DNA from: Antedon mediterranea
Lineage: Eukaryota > Echinodermata > Crinoidea > Comatulida > Antedonidae
Assembly: GCF_964355755.1 (NCBI RefSeq)
Contig: NC_092677.1
Location: 439,001 to 503,000 of the forward strand
Direction of reading: 5' to 3'
DNA length: 64,000 nt
Shown: positions 12,501-24,815 of the stretch, piece after piece
Position numbering within the stretch: position 1 is the first letter of the stretch
Layout of the letters: every line of letters starts with the position of its first letter
Made by a program: the position numbers and the translations under genes
The notes under the pieces: generated by a model
The model's input: the letters and a program-made list of their open reading frames with translations, nothing else
Databases searched by the model: none
Told to the model about the DNA's origin: nothing

Positions 12501-15500
12501 TAAAAATATGCAATGACTTGCCAAGCCCTCGCAAAGTAATCAGGTAAAGACATGCAATGACTTGCCAAGCCCTCGCAAAGTAATCAGGTAAAGACATGCA
12601 ATGACTTGCCAAGCCCTCGCAAAGTAATCAGGTAAAGACATGCAATGACATGCCAAGCCCTCGCAAAGTAATCCGGTAAAATATGTAATTGTTGAAATAT
12701 AGAAATGTCCATCTAGTGTACATTTCTAGAGGCAATTGTTTGTGATGATTATTATTATTCTAATAAACTATAAAATAATATTTTAATTTTTTTCAGGACA
12801 AATAAAGTAACACCGCCACCTAGAGTCATGCATCTTCCTCAAAAAATAATTCCTGAAAATAAGGTTTGTGTTTTGTTTTTCTACATAGTTTACTATCATA
12901 TCTTTTTAAAATTTGAAATCCATTAATTTTTTTTATGATCTTATCTCGGCAACATTTTTCTTTTTGAGTTGTATTTGGATATTTACACAATGTTTATTAT
13001 TCATTCAGGTAAAGTGTGAAAGCTTGTCACCAAGGGTAAACTCTGACATACCAACTATTAAAGATGCGAGTAATGGCCAAGAAACGGGTCAATCTATTAA
13101 GAAGCGTCAAGAAGCTGATTTAAAGAAATTACGCAGACAACGTGAGGAAGAGAAAGCTACAAAGCTGAGACTTAAGAGCCAACTTGAAGCATTGAAACCA
13201 ACGCATTCAATTGGTGGAAAGAATAAGAGCTGCTTTTCTACTGATACTGTATTTGACTTGGTATGTTTTCTTTCTGTAACTATCAATTATCAGTTAGTAT
13301 TGCTTTAACCATATCATTTACAACTCACACAGCTTGTGTGATTATCACAGTTTTGTTGTGAACAGCAACAAGTTTCCAATTTCGACTAAATATTTTTTCA
13401 ATCATAAATATTCTCAGAATTTTGCAAATTGTAATATTCATGGTGAAGTAAAGTTGTACAAAGAAATACTAATTAAATTTGTTATAGTCTGTTAACAAAT
13501 ATATATTTGTTTATCCTATAGGAAGCTTCTTATACCAAATTCCCTGACTGTTTACCACCGGTTGCAAGCTACAGTGGTGAGACACTACTCCTAAGTGTTT
13601 GCTTAACAAACAGTTTAAGACTGAAAGCTAACAGCAGTGCTGGTGGTAAGGTTATTGACACCAGCAATCATTCTGGAATCTCTGCAACTTACATCACTCT
13701 CTTAAGCTGGCTTTTGTCTTGCATTCCAAACAACTTTGATTTCTTGATGGAGACAGAAGTGGCTAGTGAATCAGCTTTGCCCTTCTATGTTGTAGGCCTA
13801 CAGCAGATCTTGATGGATGGAGAGTTGATGCTTATGACTGCCATCAGACCAGCAGGAAAAGTACACTCAACAACAACCAAACACAAACGCAAAAAGAAAG
13901 ATTTAAAACGAAACTGTTCGCAATTTGAATCATCAGTAGTTGAATTCTTAAATAAGAACACGTTGTGTAGTGTTTGTCCAGAAGCGGAGAAAGCATTCTC
14001 ATTGATAATAAATAGTTCTGGTGAACCTGCTGTACTTATGTCAAACCCATCGCAGAAAAGACTGTTCTCAGACGGTACTTACATACCAGAACTTCCGTTC
14101 ATCAGTAGTAAGCCTTTGAACACATTCATAAGTGTTCAAAGCAACACAGATATCATAGATCGTGTGTTCAACGCTCCCGTTGGTTTCTTTTGGCAGACAT
14201 TGGAATCTGAAAACCTTACATCTGATACAGAATCCAGTGTGTCTTATGATAATGTGAATGATGTACAAAACACAATGTCGTTGATTTATAAGTCTATATA
14301 CCAAGATCAAATCTGCATGCTGAGTATTCTGAATCGCATCATTTATGAAGGAATCGACGTTTGTGGAGTGCGATTGATATACACACCGGAAGACATGAGC
14401 TTAGAGGTTCCTGCTGCTAGTGTTGGACGCAAACAAGCAGCAGATTCCCCACGTACTGGGTCAGATCAAATGATTATAGATGATCTTAATAATGTCGGTC
14501 CAATTCTGGCGTTTGCTTTACGAGGTGCTAAAGCACGGATAAAGTGTTTGAATATCGTCGGACCGTCCGATCCACAGATTGCTCGTCGAACAGATCCCAA
14601 GTCGTTGATTGCACTTTTTGGAGGAGACAGTAGGTCAGAAGTCGCAATATACTGCCCTCGCAATGAAGGTCGTGTCAACTATGAATTGGCATTGTGGTTT
14701 GGTGGAAGAGTGCCACCTAATGGTGTTGTTGATGTAGGTTCAATCACTTCAAGATCTCAGAAGACTCGAGGTCTATGCAATAAGAGAAAGCAAGCTAAGA
14801 GTGCTTCCAATGATGAGAGTGAATGTAATGAAGATCAGACAACACTAAGGTACATATTTCTAAAAAATGTAATTTCACACTAACTGAACAAATCCTCTCT
14901 ATAAAATATCAATGTGGTGCGGTAAGGCTTGTACAAGGCACCTGGTCCAAAAACAATTCAAGAATGAATTCATGTTTACTGCAGTAAATCTGTATAATTA
15001 ATGAAAAAATAAAATCTTTCCTATTTGTGATTGTTCTTTTTATTGTTCATTTATAATGCAACACAAAATTTATCTCAAACGTAACAGAAGTTCTAAGTTC
15101 TTTGGCAATAAGAGTGTACCATATCAGATAACATAAATATCTGCAATTAGGTTACCTTCAACAATGTTTTCTTTTTCAGTTCCATCCCACCAGCATTACT
15201 CACAGCATCCTCCGCATCTGACATCTTCCTTGTTGTTTCTCCCATCATTCCTCCAATGTGCATTGGTACCATCTTGTCAACATGCTCAGAACGAGGATTT
15301 CAACTTAGAGGTTTAAGAAGACTTAGACTAAATTTCAAGCGTACTTCTGTACTAGGTAAGTGACTTTATTGATTTGATGTTTTGTACAATGCAATGGCTT
15401 TGTGTAAAGCTCTGTCTACACCATAAAACTTTAACAACTGGTCCTGTAAGCTATCTATTTGAAGTTTTTGTAGAGATTTTGCAAGGCACCTTTGCTTTTA

Positions 15501-18500
15501 GATGTGTTCTTAAAAAATGTTTGCTCAAATTAGTGAAATTGTTTAAAACATCCATTTTTAGGAATGACAGGAATTCAAGCAAAGGTTTTCAGCCCACTGT
15601 CATGCACCACACCCACCTCCCCTCAGACCCATGAGCTACGAGAGCAGCTGGAACAAGGGTTTGCAACAGCGCCACCATTCCCCATGCCATCGCTACTGAT
15701 TTTGTTAAGGAAGGAGAATGCTTATGGTCAAGGGAATGCACTGATTGAAGGACTGATGGTCCAGCTTGCACTACAGGGTAAGGCTTGTGTCTCAATGTAT
15801 TTTGGCAAAATATTTCTCAAAGACAACAAACCACAAACATAAAACCAGATCAAAACCAGATATCTATGCCTGGATAACCCATAAATGTTTTAAAATAACA
15901 ACCTTTTTCCAAAAACATTTAATAATGTACCTGTGCCTGACATACACAAGCCACAGTCGTCGATTTTTCATCGTGCGAATATGTATCAACGACAAACGGA
16001 AGCAAATCGTCCATTGGAGAATCATCAATTTCTACAAATAAAACCCCACAGAGACCAAATACACCAAGAGTGGAGCCAGTACCTGGACACAGTCCGCCGA
16101 CTGCAAAAGGACACAGCGCCATAAGTACTCATTTTTCTAAATTAAAATTATGTGTACTTAATGCTCGATCCACGCAACGCAAAGCCTCAAGAAAAGGAGT
16201 GGAGCAAGTATCTGGAAATGGTGAGACGAGTACTAAATCCACAGAAAAGCATAGGTCTATAGAAAAAGCACATCTTAATTTTGGCGTTCTAAATGCACGT
16301 TCACTGCGTAACAAGTGTGATGAATTTGTGGACTTAGTTGTTAGCTATAATCTAGATGTAGTGGCGGTGTCTGAAACCTGGTTAAGACCAGATGATGATC
16401 TTGTGATTGGAGATTTAACTCCACTAGGATATCGCTTTGTGCATGTCCCTAGGGTGGACAAAACTGGGGGTGGTGTTGGAATTCTGTCTAAGTCAAGCCT
16501 AGTTGTTAACTTGAAAACGGATGTACATACATATGCATCATTTGAGGCTATACATGTGCATATTACGTCTAACTCGAAATCTCTTCGTTTAGTTAACATA
16601 TATCGACCACCAACCTTGTCTGAGTTCCTAAATGATTTTGAAAAAATGTTGTTTGACTTTATTCTCTTTTCGTCTGAAATTGTTTTCTGCGGAGACTTTA
16701 ATATCCATATGGATAATAAAAAAAATGTGGCAGCGGATAGATTTAAAACACTGCTTAGATCGTTTGGTCTCCAGCAGCATATAAATGAACCCACACACTG
16801 TAGTGGGCACTGCCTCGACCTTATCATCACTAGAGATGATCTACTTCTCTCGGATGTAAAGATACACCCTGGCCTGTCAGATCATTTTGCCATATTTTGC
16901 AAGTTTGATCTTAAACGGCCCACAACACACAAAACTGTAAGAAAAAGTCGCAACCTAAAACAAATTGATATTGAGAAATTCACAAATGACATTAAAGCCT
17001 GTGTGTCTAATATAACTGATTTAAGTGTAATTCTTGAAGACAGTGTAGAAAGCTATTCTGATCTCAGAGCTGTACTTGATTTACATGCGCCAGTTCAGAA
17101 CAAAACAATTAGGCAAAAGGAAGCTAAACCGTGGTATACCGATGAAATTCGATCTGAAAGGAAAGTACGTCGTCAACTTGAACGTAAATGGATGAAATCA
17201 AAGCTTCCTAAGGATAGACAGGAATACTGTGTTCAAAGATGCGTTGTAAATGGACTGATTGAAAAGGCCAAGACGCGGTATTACTCTAGTCTGGTTAGTG
17301 ACTGCACAGGTGATCAAAAGAAACTTTTCAATATAGTAAATAAACTTTTACATCACTCCAAGTTATAACTGCTTCTGATAAATGTAATATATCTTATGGT
17401 TTAACTAGGTCTATACGGTTTTCTCAGTTCGAACCTGCAAGTGATGAGGACATTTTAAAAATTGTCAAAAATTCTCCCTCTAAATCATGTGCACTTGACC
17501 CGGTACCAACTTCACTGATTAAGAAATGTACTTCTGCATTTATTCCATTAATCACACATATTGTTAATAAGTCTCTTGAAAGTGGTTCTTTCCCAGAGTC
17601 TCTAAAAGTCACCCATGTTCGACCCACATTGAAAAAAACAGGTCTAGATCCCGAGATTCTGAAAAACTACAGACCTATCTCGAATCTTAGTTTTTTAGGA
17701 AAAATAATTGAGAAGGTTGTTTCTAAACGGATTTTGTCGCATGTACAAAAACATGGCCTACTTGATCCGTATCAATCTGCCTACAAAGCGCATCACAGTA
17801 CTGAAACGGCATTACTTCGTGTAAATAATGACATCCTACGTGGGATGGATGATGGAAAGCTAACTGCTCTAGTATTATTAGATTTAAGTGCAGCATTTGA
17901 TACGGTTGATCATTCTGTGTTGCTAAATAGACTCAGTACTTATATTGGTATTGAAGGAAAAGCACTTGATTGGTGTCGGTCATATTTGGAAAAACGACCT
18001 CAACACGTATGTATTGGTGATGCTATTTCAAAAGCTTCTTTTCTAAACTTTTCGGTACCACAAGGATCTGTTCTTGGGCCGCAATGGTTTACTATTTATT
18101 TACACCCGATACGGGATATCATAAGTAAATATGATCTGTGCTATCATGTTTATGCTGATGATACTCAGATTTATATTTCTTTTAAACCTACTATGAAACA
18201 CAGTGACATTTCTTTGGAATTGCTCCAACATTGTATCTATGAATTGCGTGTCTGGATGAAAAACAACTTTCTTAAATTAAATGATGAAAAAACAGAATTT
18301 GTTCTCTTTGGATCAAAACAGCAGTTGGAAAAACTGCCACCAAGCTTTATTCACATTGGTGAAACCCAAATTGACCCGGCTAGGCAGGTTAGAAATCTTG
18401 GGGTTGAAATGGATGTGGGTATGACTATGATTTCTCATATCTCAAAAACTATTTCTGCGTCGTCTTTTCACTTTCGAAGGATTCGTAAGTTTATAAATGA

Positions 18501-19300
18501 GACAGCAGCTAAACAACTTGTTCATGCTTTTGTCACTTCACGACTAGATATGGGAAACTCTTTGCTATACGGGCTACCACAAAAACAACTCCACAGGCTC
18601 CAACTGATTCAAAATACAGCGGCACAAGTTGTTAAAAAATTACCAAGATATGGACACATATCAAACACTTTGGAAATATTGCATTGGCTCCCTGTTAGGT
18701 ACCGCATTGTTTTTAAAATATTACTTTTTGTTTTTAAGTCTATAAATGGCATGGCTCCTGAATATATTTCTGACATGCTTAGGCTGTATGTTCCCGGACG
18801 TAATCTGCGCTCTAGTGACTCGCTGCTTCTACATCAGCCTAAGTCTCACCACTCATGGGGTGACAGAGCATTCTCCGTTACTGCTCCTCGTCTGTGGAAT
18901 GCTCTACCGAGCTCTATAAGATTTTGCAAAACTGTTGATACTTTTAAAAAATTATTAAAAACACATTTATTCATTAAGGCATATGGAAATCATGAGGTTT
19001 CTTAAAGTTGTTTAGACTTAGAATTGTTTTGTATACCTTTTCCTGGCCAGCATTATCTTTGGGGTGCCTCTGTCTTGGTTGTTGTCTCTGAGCACCCGGT
19101 CGTCTGTGGCAAGGCAAATGTGTATCCTGCTCCTTTGTTTGGTCACCTAGGTAGGGGTCCGGGACCGCGACAGAATAACAACGGATGGGGACCCTCCAAA
19201 GAAATTGCATTTTATTTGCCAGGAATTTGTATGATTGATTTCTTTTTTATTTTTAAATGCGCCTTGAGCACTCTGGAGTGGTATGTGCGCTATAAAAATC

Positions 19301-19333
<33 letters not shown>

Positions 19334-22300
19334 TTCTTTTTCATTTTTAGGTTTACTGCTCTCCATTCAGAACAATATAAACACCAAACTGATCTCCAGT
19401 TCATGTTTTCATATTGTGCCATACAGCGAGTCTCATATGGCCAACCTAGGGGGTGACATTTGCCGTGTGTCGGACACTGACCGACACATTAGTCTGCTCA
19501 ATCAGGGTAGGTTTTACACAAATCCTGAATTAGAACAAATTGTTGTGGTGACTTTGGTTGGTGTTGAAGCTATGAAGTTGACTGGTGCTTATGTGGATAA
19601 GATTCTTGGATTTTCAACCACAGTAAGTAGCTCTTGATCATTTAAACTAATTTAATAGTTTACTAGGTACAGACTTAGCTCATTCAGTACATTAAATACG
19701 GAAGACTCAATTTTTAAAAATAATTTTCTACTTTTTTTGTTAAAATTATGATTTATAATAACTTATGCTTTGTTTAGGGTATAGAGTTACTTGGTATGAA
19801 ATGGCTTCCTTCTCTAACATCAGCTCAAGCTAAGGAAATGACTCCATTTGAAGTTGGAGATCGCCACTGGCATTCAAGCCTACAAACTTTGACCTCTAAC
19901 CCTGTCGTTATTAATGTAATGCGTGGGGTCGATGCATTCCAACGTCTGCGCTCTATTCTTAGAATCAACTTAAATATGCCAATCAGTCGCTCTCAACCTC
20001 CATGTCTTGAAAAACTGATATCGCCAACTGCAGAACTGGCTTATCGTCAAACCGTTGTCTTCTTCTCGGATCGTGAACTATTTTCCGACCCAACAGTGCG
20101 GATTAATTTGCAATATCAACCACCATTACGAAACCCGAATCTCCAATCTGTGTCTACTGCTCGTTTCATGTGGGCAGATGACCCTGTGTCATCGCCGGGG
20201 AAAAGTAGAGGACGTGTTGGAAAGTCAGGGAAGAAATCGTTTGTTGTGGAGGAATCTGTTTTTAAGTCTATGACAGCAGGTAAGCCTTTGATAACTAGAC
20301 TAAGTTAGATTAGATTAAGCTACAGTAGATTAGACTAGACTAGATTATGCCAAAGCTAGACTAGACTAAAGCTAGATTAGACTAAGCTAGATTAGAATTA
20401 AAGTTACTGTAGATTACACTAGACAAGATTTGACTAAGCTAGGATAGACTAGATTATACTAAGCTAGGTTAGATTAAGCTAGATTAGACTAGACTAGATT
20501 ATACTAAGCTAGAATAGACTAAAGCTAGATTAGAATTAAAGTTACTGTAGATTACATTAGACTAGATTAGACTAAGCTAGGATAGACTAGATCAGACTAA
20601 GCTAAACTAGACTAGAATTAAAATTACTGTAGATTACTAGATTAGACTAAGCTAGACCAGACTAAACTGGAATGCCTGAACTTTTCAACCATATTAACAA
20701 TTGACATTTGTATTGACAGGACCAAGACCAATAACAACATTAGCTGTTATCAAGCCATACTCAATTGAGCGTAATCTGGTAAAGATCTTGAAGTACATGA
20801 CACGTGAAGGATTCAAAGTAGTTGGATTAAGACTGGTACAAATGAGCAGAGACCAAGCGCTTGCTTTGATTCCTAACTCATTCAAGACGGTAATAACATA
20901 TGTTTATTACTACAGTATTATTGTATAATCACTATAATGATAGTACCTAATTATATTTTTACTTGTATATTCTATAAAATCAAATAAACAAACAAAAAAT
21001 TAAGATCAAGAAGAGAATAAAACAATTCAACAACACTTACTAAAGAAAAATAAATTTAATAAAGACTGAAATGATATACAGGGACACAAAGGTAAACTGA
21101 ATCACTAAACTAAACAAGTCTTAAAAATTACAATAACATGTGCACAATAATGGCTTCACATTTATTGTTATCCATTTCAGATTGACCGGTACATAGAGTT
21201 CCATACTGAATTATTGACAACAAATCCATCAATGGTGCTGTGTCTTCAACGTGAGAATGCTGTCAAGAAACTGTTAGACTTATGCGGCCCTGAGGATCCA
21301 AAACACTGTAAATCTATTAACCAGTTTCTGTGGAGAGGCATCTTTGGAAAGGATGTTATTAGGAATGGTCTGCATGGTAAGAAATGCGTTCACTGTTGGT
21401 GTTAGTAGTATGAGTATTTAATAATTGTCAAGGTAGGCAGGGTTTGTGTTAAGATTTAAGATGAAGGGAACTTAAGAACAATTATAGTGGAGACCATTTT
21501 GGTATGTACAATTTAAGGAAGTCTCTAGCTTAGCTAAAAAATTAGCTAAGATAAAAATAATACTCAAAATTCATTTTAAATTTTGATTTATTATAAATAG
21601 AGAGAGATATAAGTGTACATAATATACATAAAAATGGCAATTGAGAAGGAGCCATTATTTTGTTTATTTGATTACATTTTTTCTTTTATGTAGTTTCTAA
21701 TAGTTATAGTGCAGCTGTTCAAGAAGAGAAACTGTTTTTTCCAACCGGACTTTGTTGTGAATCAACTCCAGATCTTGTGGCAGACGGGGTAAGAACAGAA
21801 ACTTAAGAACCTTAACATAATAGATATTTAACAGTAGAAATATCTGTAGCATAACTTGATATACCTTGATCTTAAGAAATAGTTTGTTGTTTTTGTAGAT
21901 CCATTGTCCATCACAAGACAAGATTTGTGGAGCTAAAGGACAGAAATTTATGAAGAAAAATACAAAGAAGGAAAATAGGGAAGATTACGTGTTCCTAGCA
22001 GGTACATTTTTTAAATATTGTAAAAAAAAAATATAACAGGAATATTTTTATATTGCTTGTTATAAATTAATTTTTATTTAATTAATTTAATTTGAGATTG
22101 GTTAGGATTCAAAAATTTGAGCAGGTAGTTGTGGGGAGAGAATAACAATTGTAAAAACCAAGTGCTAAACTTATATTATTACTAAATAATTATATTCTAA
22201 TTTTATTCTATCATTTCTAAAATAAAACAAAAAGGGTGGTTCCACCAAAATCTGTAAATTTGTTCACATAAAAATAAATTGCTTACATGTTTCCATTTTT

Positions 22301-23964
22301 AGCTCACAGTGGCCTCTGTGAAACAACCTGTGTCGTGCTGACTCCTCCCCTAATCCTACAAACCAATCAGAATAACCAGAATATGTATGTTGACATTTTG
22401 GACAAGTTAGTGTCTGCTGGATTTGAGGTTGTGGGAGCTCGTATGATTTGTCTGACGGAAAAACAAGCTGGAAAAGTTTTGAATATTTACAAGAGTTCGA
22501 TGGACAAGTTGGTGAGTAACACTACATAGAGTTGTAGATTGGTGATTAACGAGTTTGACGTCTAAGGTCCAGGATTCAAATCCTGAACTAGTACCTGTTT
22601 CTACTCCATTCCCTAAGCCTCAAATGAGAAATTATCATGATTAGTGAGTTATGATACTTGCTGTGGCATGTGTTTAGAATAAAATAAAACAAACAAATCG
22701 GGATTATAAAGTGTATACATACAATACCGTATATAGTTAATAATGGAGAAAGTAAAATAATTCAGTAATTGTTTGGAAAACTTGGGACTGTTTAGTATTA
22801 GGCAATTCTACAGGTTTCTATACATTTATCTATTGCAGCTAGCTCATCTGATAACATCTTCAATTTTATAAATACTCCATAATTCACTGTACTTTGATTT
22901 AGAGTTGCATTACATTGTTGTGTGTTCCCTTAGGTGTCTGTCCACACTAAGCCATCCTTGGTGCTTGCACTCGAAAGGGACAATGCGGTTTCTTGCTGGG
23001 ATACAATTTTGAAAAGGTAACAACATAATCTTTATCATACACTTTGTCTACTTTTCAAATATTGTTATATTGTAAAAGTTATTATTAGTTATTACATTAT
23101 TAAGTTTAAAGCTCTGTCTACACTATCAAACTAGTTGGACAAAAAAAATGTGATGTACCCAAATATGGTAGTAATATCCCCAAATATGGTAGTAATATGA
23201 TGTCATCGTGTCCATGTATGGGCACATCACATTAAGTTTGATAGTATGGACATAGCTTAATACATTTCTAAACATTCACAGCTCTGTAGTATCATCTGAA
23301 ATTCTATTGAAATATGCAGAAGACATTTTGAGACCACTTACACAATCTCAGGTATTTCATTTTATCTTTTCCATGCGAAATTTGCATTTTATTTCCATTC
23401 AAGTTAGCATTGTGTATGAACAAAGGTTTCCTTAATGTGGAGTCATTTGCCTCTTTTTTTCTATTATATTGTATTTGGGTTTTTTTTTCATACAAAGAGA
23501 AGCTAGAAATTCATAGAACTCTTTTCGTGTCTTATTTTATGGCTGTGATCAGCTACTGCAACAATTGAAAACGTTTCTAATATATCTTTAAAATTACTAA
23601 TCTTTCAATTTTATTACGGGTCAGAGATCATAATGATGATATATGAAATATAAATTAACCAATTCAGATACTAAAAGAATCTTCTCGTGTATAAAATTTA
23701 AATACATTTAACTACATGTACATAGGAAGTATTCTCCTCCTGTACAATAAATACATTAACTAAACAAAATAGTATGAAATTATAAATAATTAAAACATAT
23801 AAACAGCAATAATGATCTGAATTGTGATTTAGTCGCAAAAGTAAGAATGTTAAGGAGCACTAATATTAATATTATTAACTTTATTATAGGCACACACTGC
23901 TCTTGGGTTTTTCTTTGATGAGTTGTGTAATTCCAGTCATGGAGAAATTATTCATGAAAAGTAA
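9512..23964 (+). CDS. DNAAF8: DNAAF8 (C16orf71)-like protein with NDK-like domains
   Basis: Exons: 9512-9616, 10139-10685, 10938-11103, 11524-11740, 11944-11996, 12271-12411, 12797-12863, 13009-13260, 13522-14849, 15180-15355, 15562-15777, 19351-19622, 19778-20279, 20720-20889, 21181-21376, 21694-21788, 21899-22001, 22303-22511, 22934-23016, 23282-23351, 23890-23964. All phases agree, giving 1680 aa and stop TAA. The start is the ATG of MAKQDGEG. The N-terminal part recalls C16orf71, a cytoplasmic axonemal dynein assembly factor: LPSLEFDLSD near 28, EELSIFNW, LMDKLAQLC near 230, QTIYLDLR near 325. It is acidic and then charged/coiled (about 435-500). From about 700 there are NDK-like domains. 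The clearest, about 1348-1500, has TLAVIKP, EGFKVVGLRL, NPSMVLCLQRENAV, RNGLHG and EEKLFFP, keeping the lysine and the catalytic-type histidine. The others are degenerate. Human C16orf71 is far shorter (about 520 aa) and lacks these domains. Confidence is high for the gene and moderate for the symbol. Confidence 0.82.
9677..10012. mobile_element. 336-bp foldback/TIR element in DNAAF8 intron 1
   Basis: GCACTTGTCAATTGTATGAC ... CTATACGACCCCCGGGAGAG is repeated inverted at the right end (about 50-bp arms). The interior is packed with TGACGCA/TGCGTCA words in both orientations. No coding capacity. Confidence 0.85.
10713..10790. repeat. 38-bp direct duplication, DNAAF8 intron 2
   Basis: GTAGCATTAGGAGCACACCC plus CACCCCCACAAACTACTT occurs twice in tandem just after the donor at 10686. 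Confidence 0.8.
11276..11470 (+). repeat. 24-bp in-frame repeat behind a pseudo-exon start, DNAAF8 intron 3
   Basis: AAAGAGCAAAAGATTAATGT TGAA is repeated about five times (11345-11449), encoding EQKINVEK units. Upstream, ACTCAGATAAAATCCAC echoes the start of the next true exon (11524, ACTCAGATAAAATCAAC), and an AG precedes GGTGCCTCT at 11312. The frame is open until a TGA near 11467, but no phase-compatible donor is visible. Exon 10938-11103 joins 11524-11740 perfectly without it. It is probably a decayed duplicate of the exon start. Confidence 0.55.
12371..12678 (+). repeat. 44-bp x7 tandem array across a DNAAF8 splice donor
   Basis: Seven head-to-tail 44-bp copies. Each carries the 3' end of exon 12271-12411 (GACATGCAATGAC, CCAAGCCCTCGCAAAGTAAT) and a donor CAG|GTAAA. 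The first donor (12412) is in frame, and reading past it gives AGG TAA, an immediate stop. The last copy has CCGGTA instead of CAGGTA. Confidence 0.95.
15411..15436 (+). mobile_element. Terminal fragment of the GCTCTGTCTACAC MITE
   Basis: AAGCTCTGTCTACACCATAA in a DNAAF8 intron matches the MITE end only. Confidence 0.4.
16070..17368 (+). pseudogene. LINE ORF2, 5' part: apurinic-type endonuclease
   Basis: Open for 432 codons. Endonuclease blocks are visible: LNARSLRNKCDEF (about 75-90), VVAVSETWL, GGVGIL, FCGDFNIHMD, and LSDHFAIFCKF near 270. A charged linker follows (KPWYTDEIRSERKVRRQLER). The frame closes at TAA 17366-17368, where the reverse transcriptase continues in another frame, so this copy carries a one-base frameshift near 17363-17368. 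Confidence 0.85.
17368..19005 (+). pseudogene. LINE ORF2, 3' part: reverse transcriptase
   Basis: No stop interrupts the frame from 17368 to 19005. Motifs in order: NYRPISNLSFLGKIIEKVV, LDPYQSAYKAHHSTETALL, LDLSAAFDTVDHSVLL (catalytic D), PQGSVLGP, YADDTQIY (the catalytic DD), NDEKTEFVLFG, then a C-terminal LHWLPVRYRIVFKILLFVFK stretch. Broken from its endonuclease half only by the frameshift, so the insertion looks fairly young. Confidence 0.88.
20310..20672 (+). repeat. AGATTAGACTAAGCT simple repeat, DNAAF8 intron
   Basis: About 360 bp of short imperfect AGATTAGACTA / AAGCTAGA words, with a longer-range repeat of AGAATTAAAGTTACTGTAGA at about 20395, 20530 and 20615. Confidence 0.85.
23110..23257. 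mobile_element. MITE copy 3 (GCTCTGTCTACACTATCAAA family)
   Basis: Left end AGCTCTGTCTACACTATCAA; right end TTTGATAGTATGGACATAGC. A CCCAAATATGGTAGTAATAT word is duplicated inside. It lies in the DNAAF8 intron before exon 23282-23351. Confidence 0.85.
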
Positions 23965-24469
23965 GGATATGAATATGCATAAAAACATGACTATGCATAA
24001 AACATAAATATGCATTAAACATGAATATTCATTAGCACATTCATGATGATGCATACAACTATGAATATGCAAAAAAAAAAATGAATGCATAAATACATTA
24101 GTGTGCAAGAATACATGAATTTGCATAAAATTCATGAATATTCATTAGCACTTACATGAATATGCATACAAACATGAATATTTATTAGCACAAATATAAA
24201 TATGTATTTAATTTAGGATTTACTTGTTATGCAATATTATTTTATTTAATGACTAATTTATAAAAAGCCTCATTGTTATAAATTAATGACTAAATAAATT
24301 ACTAAATTAGTAAATAAATTTATTAACACACCCATTTTTGTAAATAATTTGAAGATATCCAAATTGGAATTCATAATATCGACAAAATAGTTAATTGTTA
24401 ATATAAAAATATATATAATATACAGATTTTAATTTGTAGTTGATGTTTAGAATGTAAATATGGTATCTT

Positions 24470-24815
24470 TACAACACCGAAACATTCCAATGTAATGCCG
24501 TCCACTGGTAACGTAGTTAATGTTACAAAATATTTTTAGGATAGAAAATATTTTTATTATACATATTCCAGTTAGTTGTATATCACATCACTTTTAAGTA
24601 AGCATACTTAAATCTCACCGATACATTCCATAAGTAATGCCGTCCACTGGTAACAATGTTATTGTTGCATAATATTTTTGGGATGTTAATACTAGAAAAT
24701 CTTTATAACATGTGTTTTTGTTTGTTATATAACAATACCACATTGCTTTTAAGTAAGTGTACTTAAATCTCACCGATACATTCCAAATGTTATGCCGTCC
24801 ACTGGTAACAATGTT
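24470..24815. repeat. About 150-bp repeat, three copies
   Basis: CCGATACATTCCA ... ATGCCGTCCACTGGTAAC recurs at about 24476, 24620 and 24774, with ACTTAAATCTCACCG before the last two and ATAATATTT-type text after each. Confidence 0.8.

Larger units (their letters stand above)
15930..19320 (+). mobile_element. L2/CR1-like non-LTR retrotransposon in a DNAAF8 intron
   Basis: Same strand as the host gene, between exons 15562-15777 and 19351-19622. It contains an endonuclease region, a reverse transcriptase region, a 3' UTR whose end reads GCGCCTTGAGCACTCTGGAG ... GCGCTATAAAAATC, and a terminal (ATT)n run at 19301-19330. That 3' signature and the DLSAAFDTVDH / YADDTQ motifs are typical of the L2/CR1 group. 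The left border is not certain. A frame just upstream (about 15933-16124, rich in H, Q and R) may be the end of ORF1, so the copy is probably 5'-truncated within ORF1. Confidence 0.88.

Noticed and set aside
13714-14883. Single-exon gene of 389 codons starting at the internal ATG
   Set aside because: The frame continues upstream to an acceptor at 13522 in phase with the previous exon, so it is the large exon of the DNAAF8-like gene.
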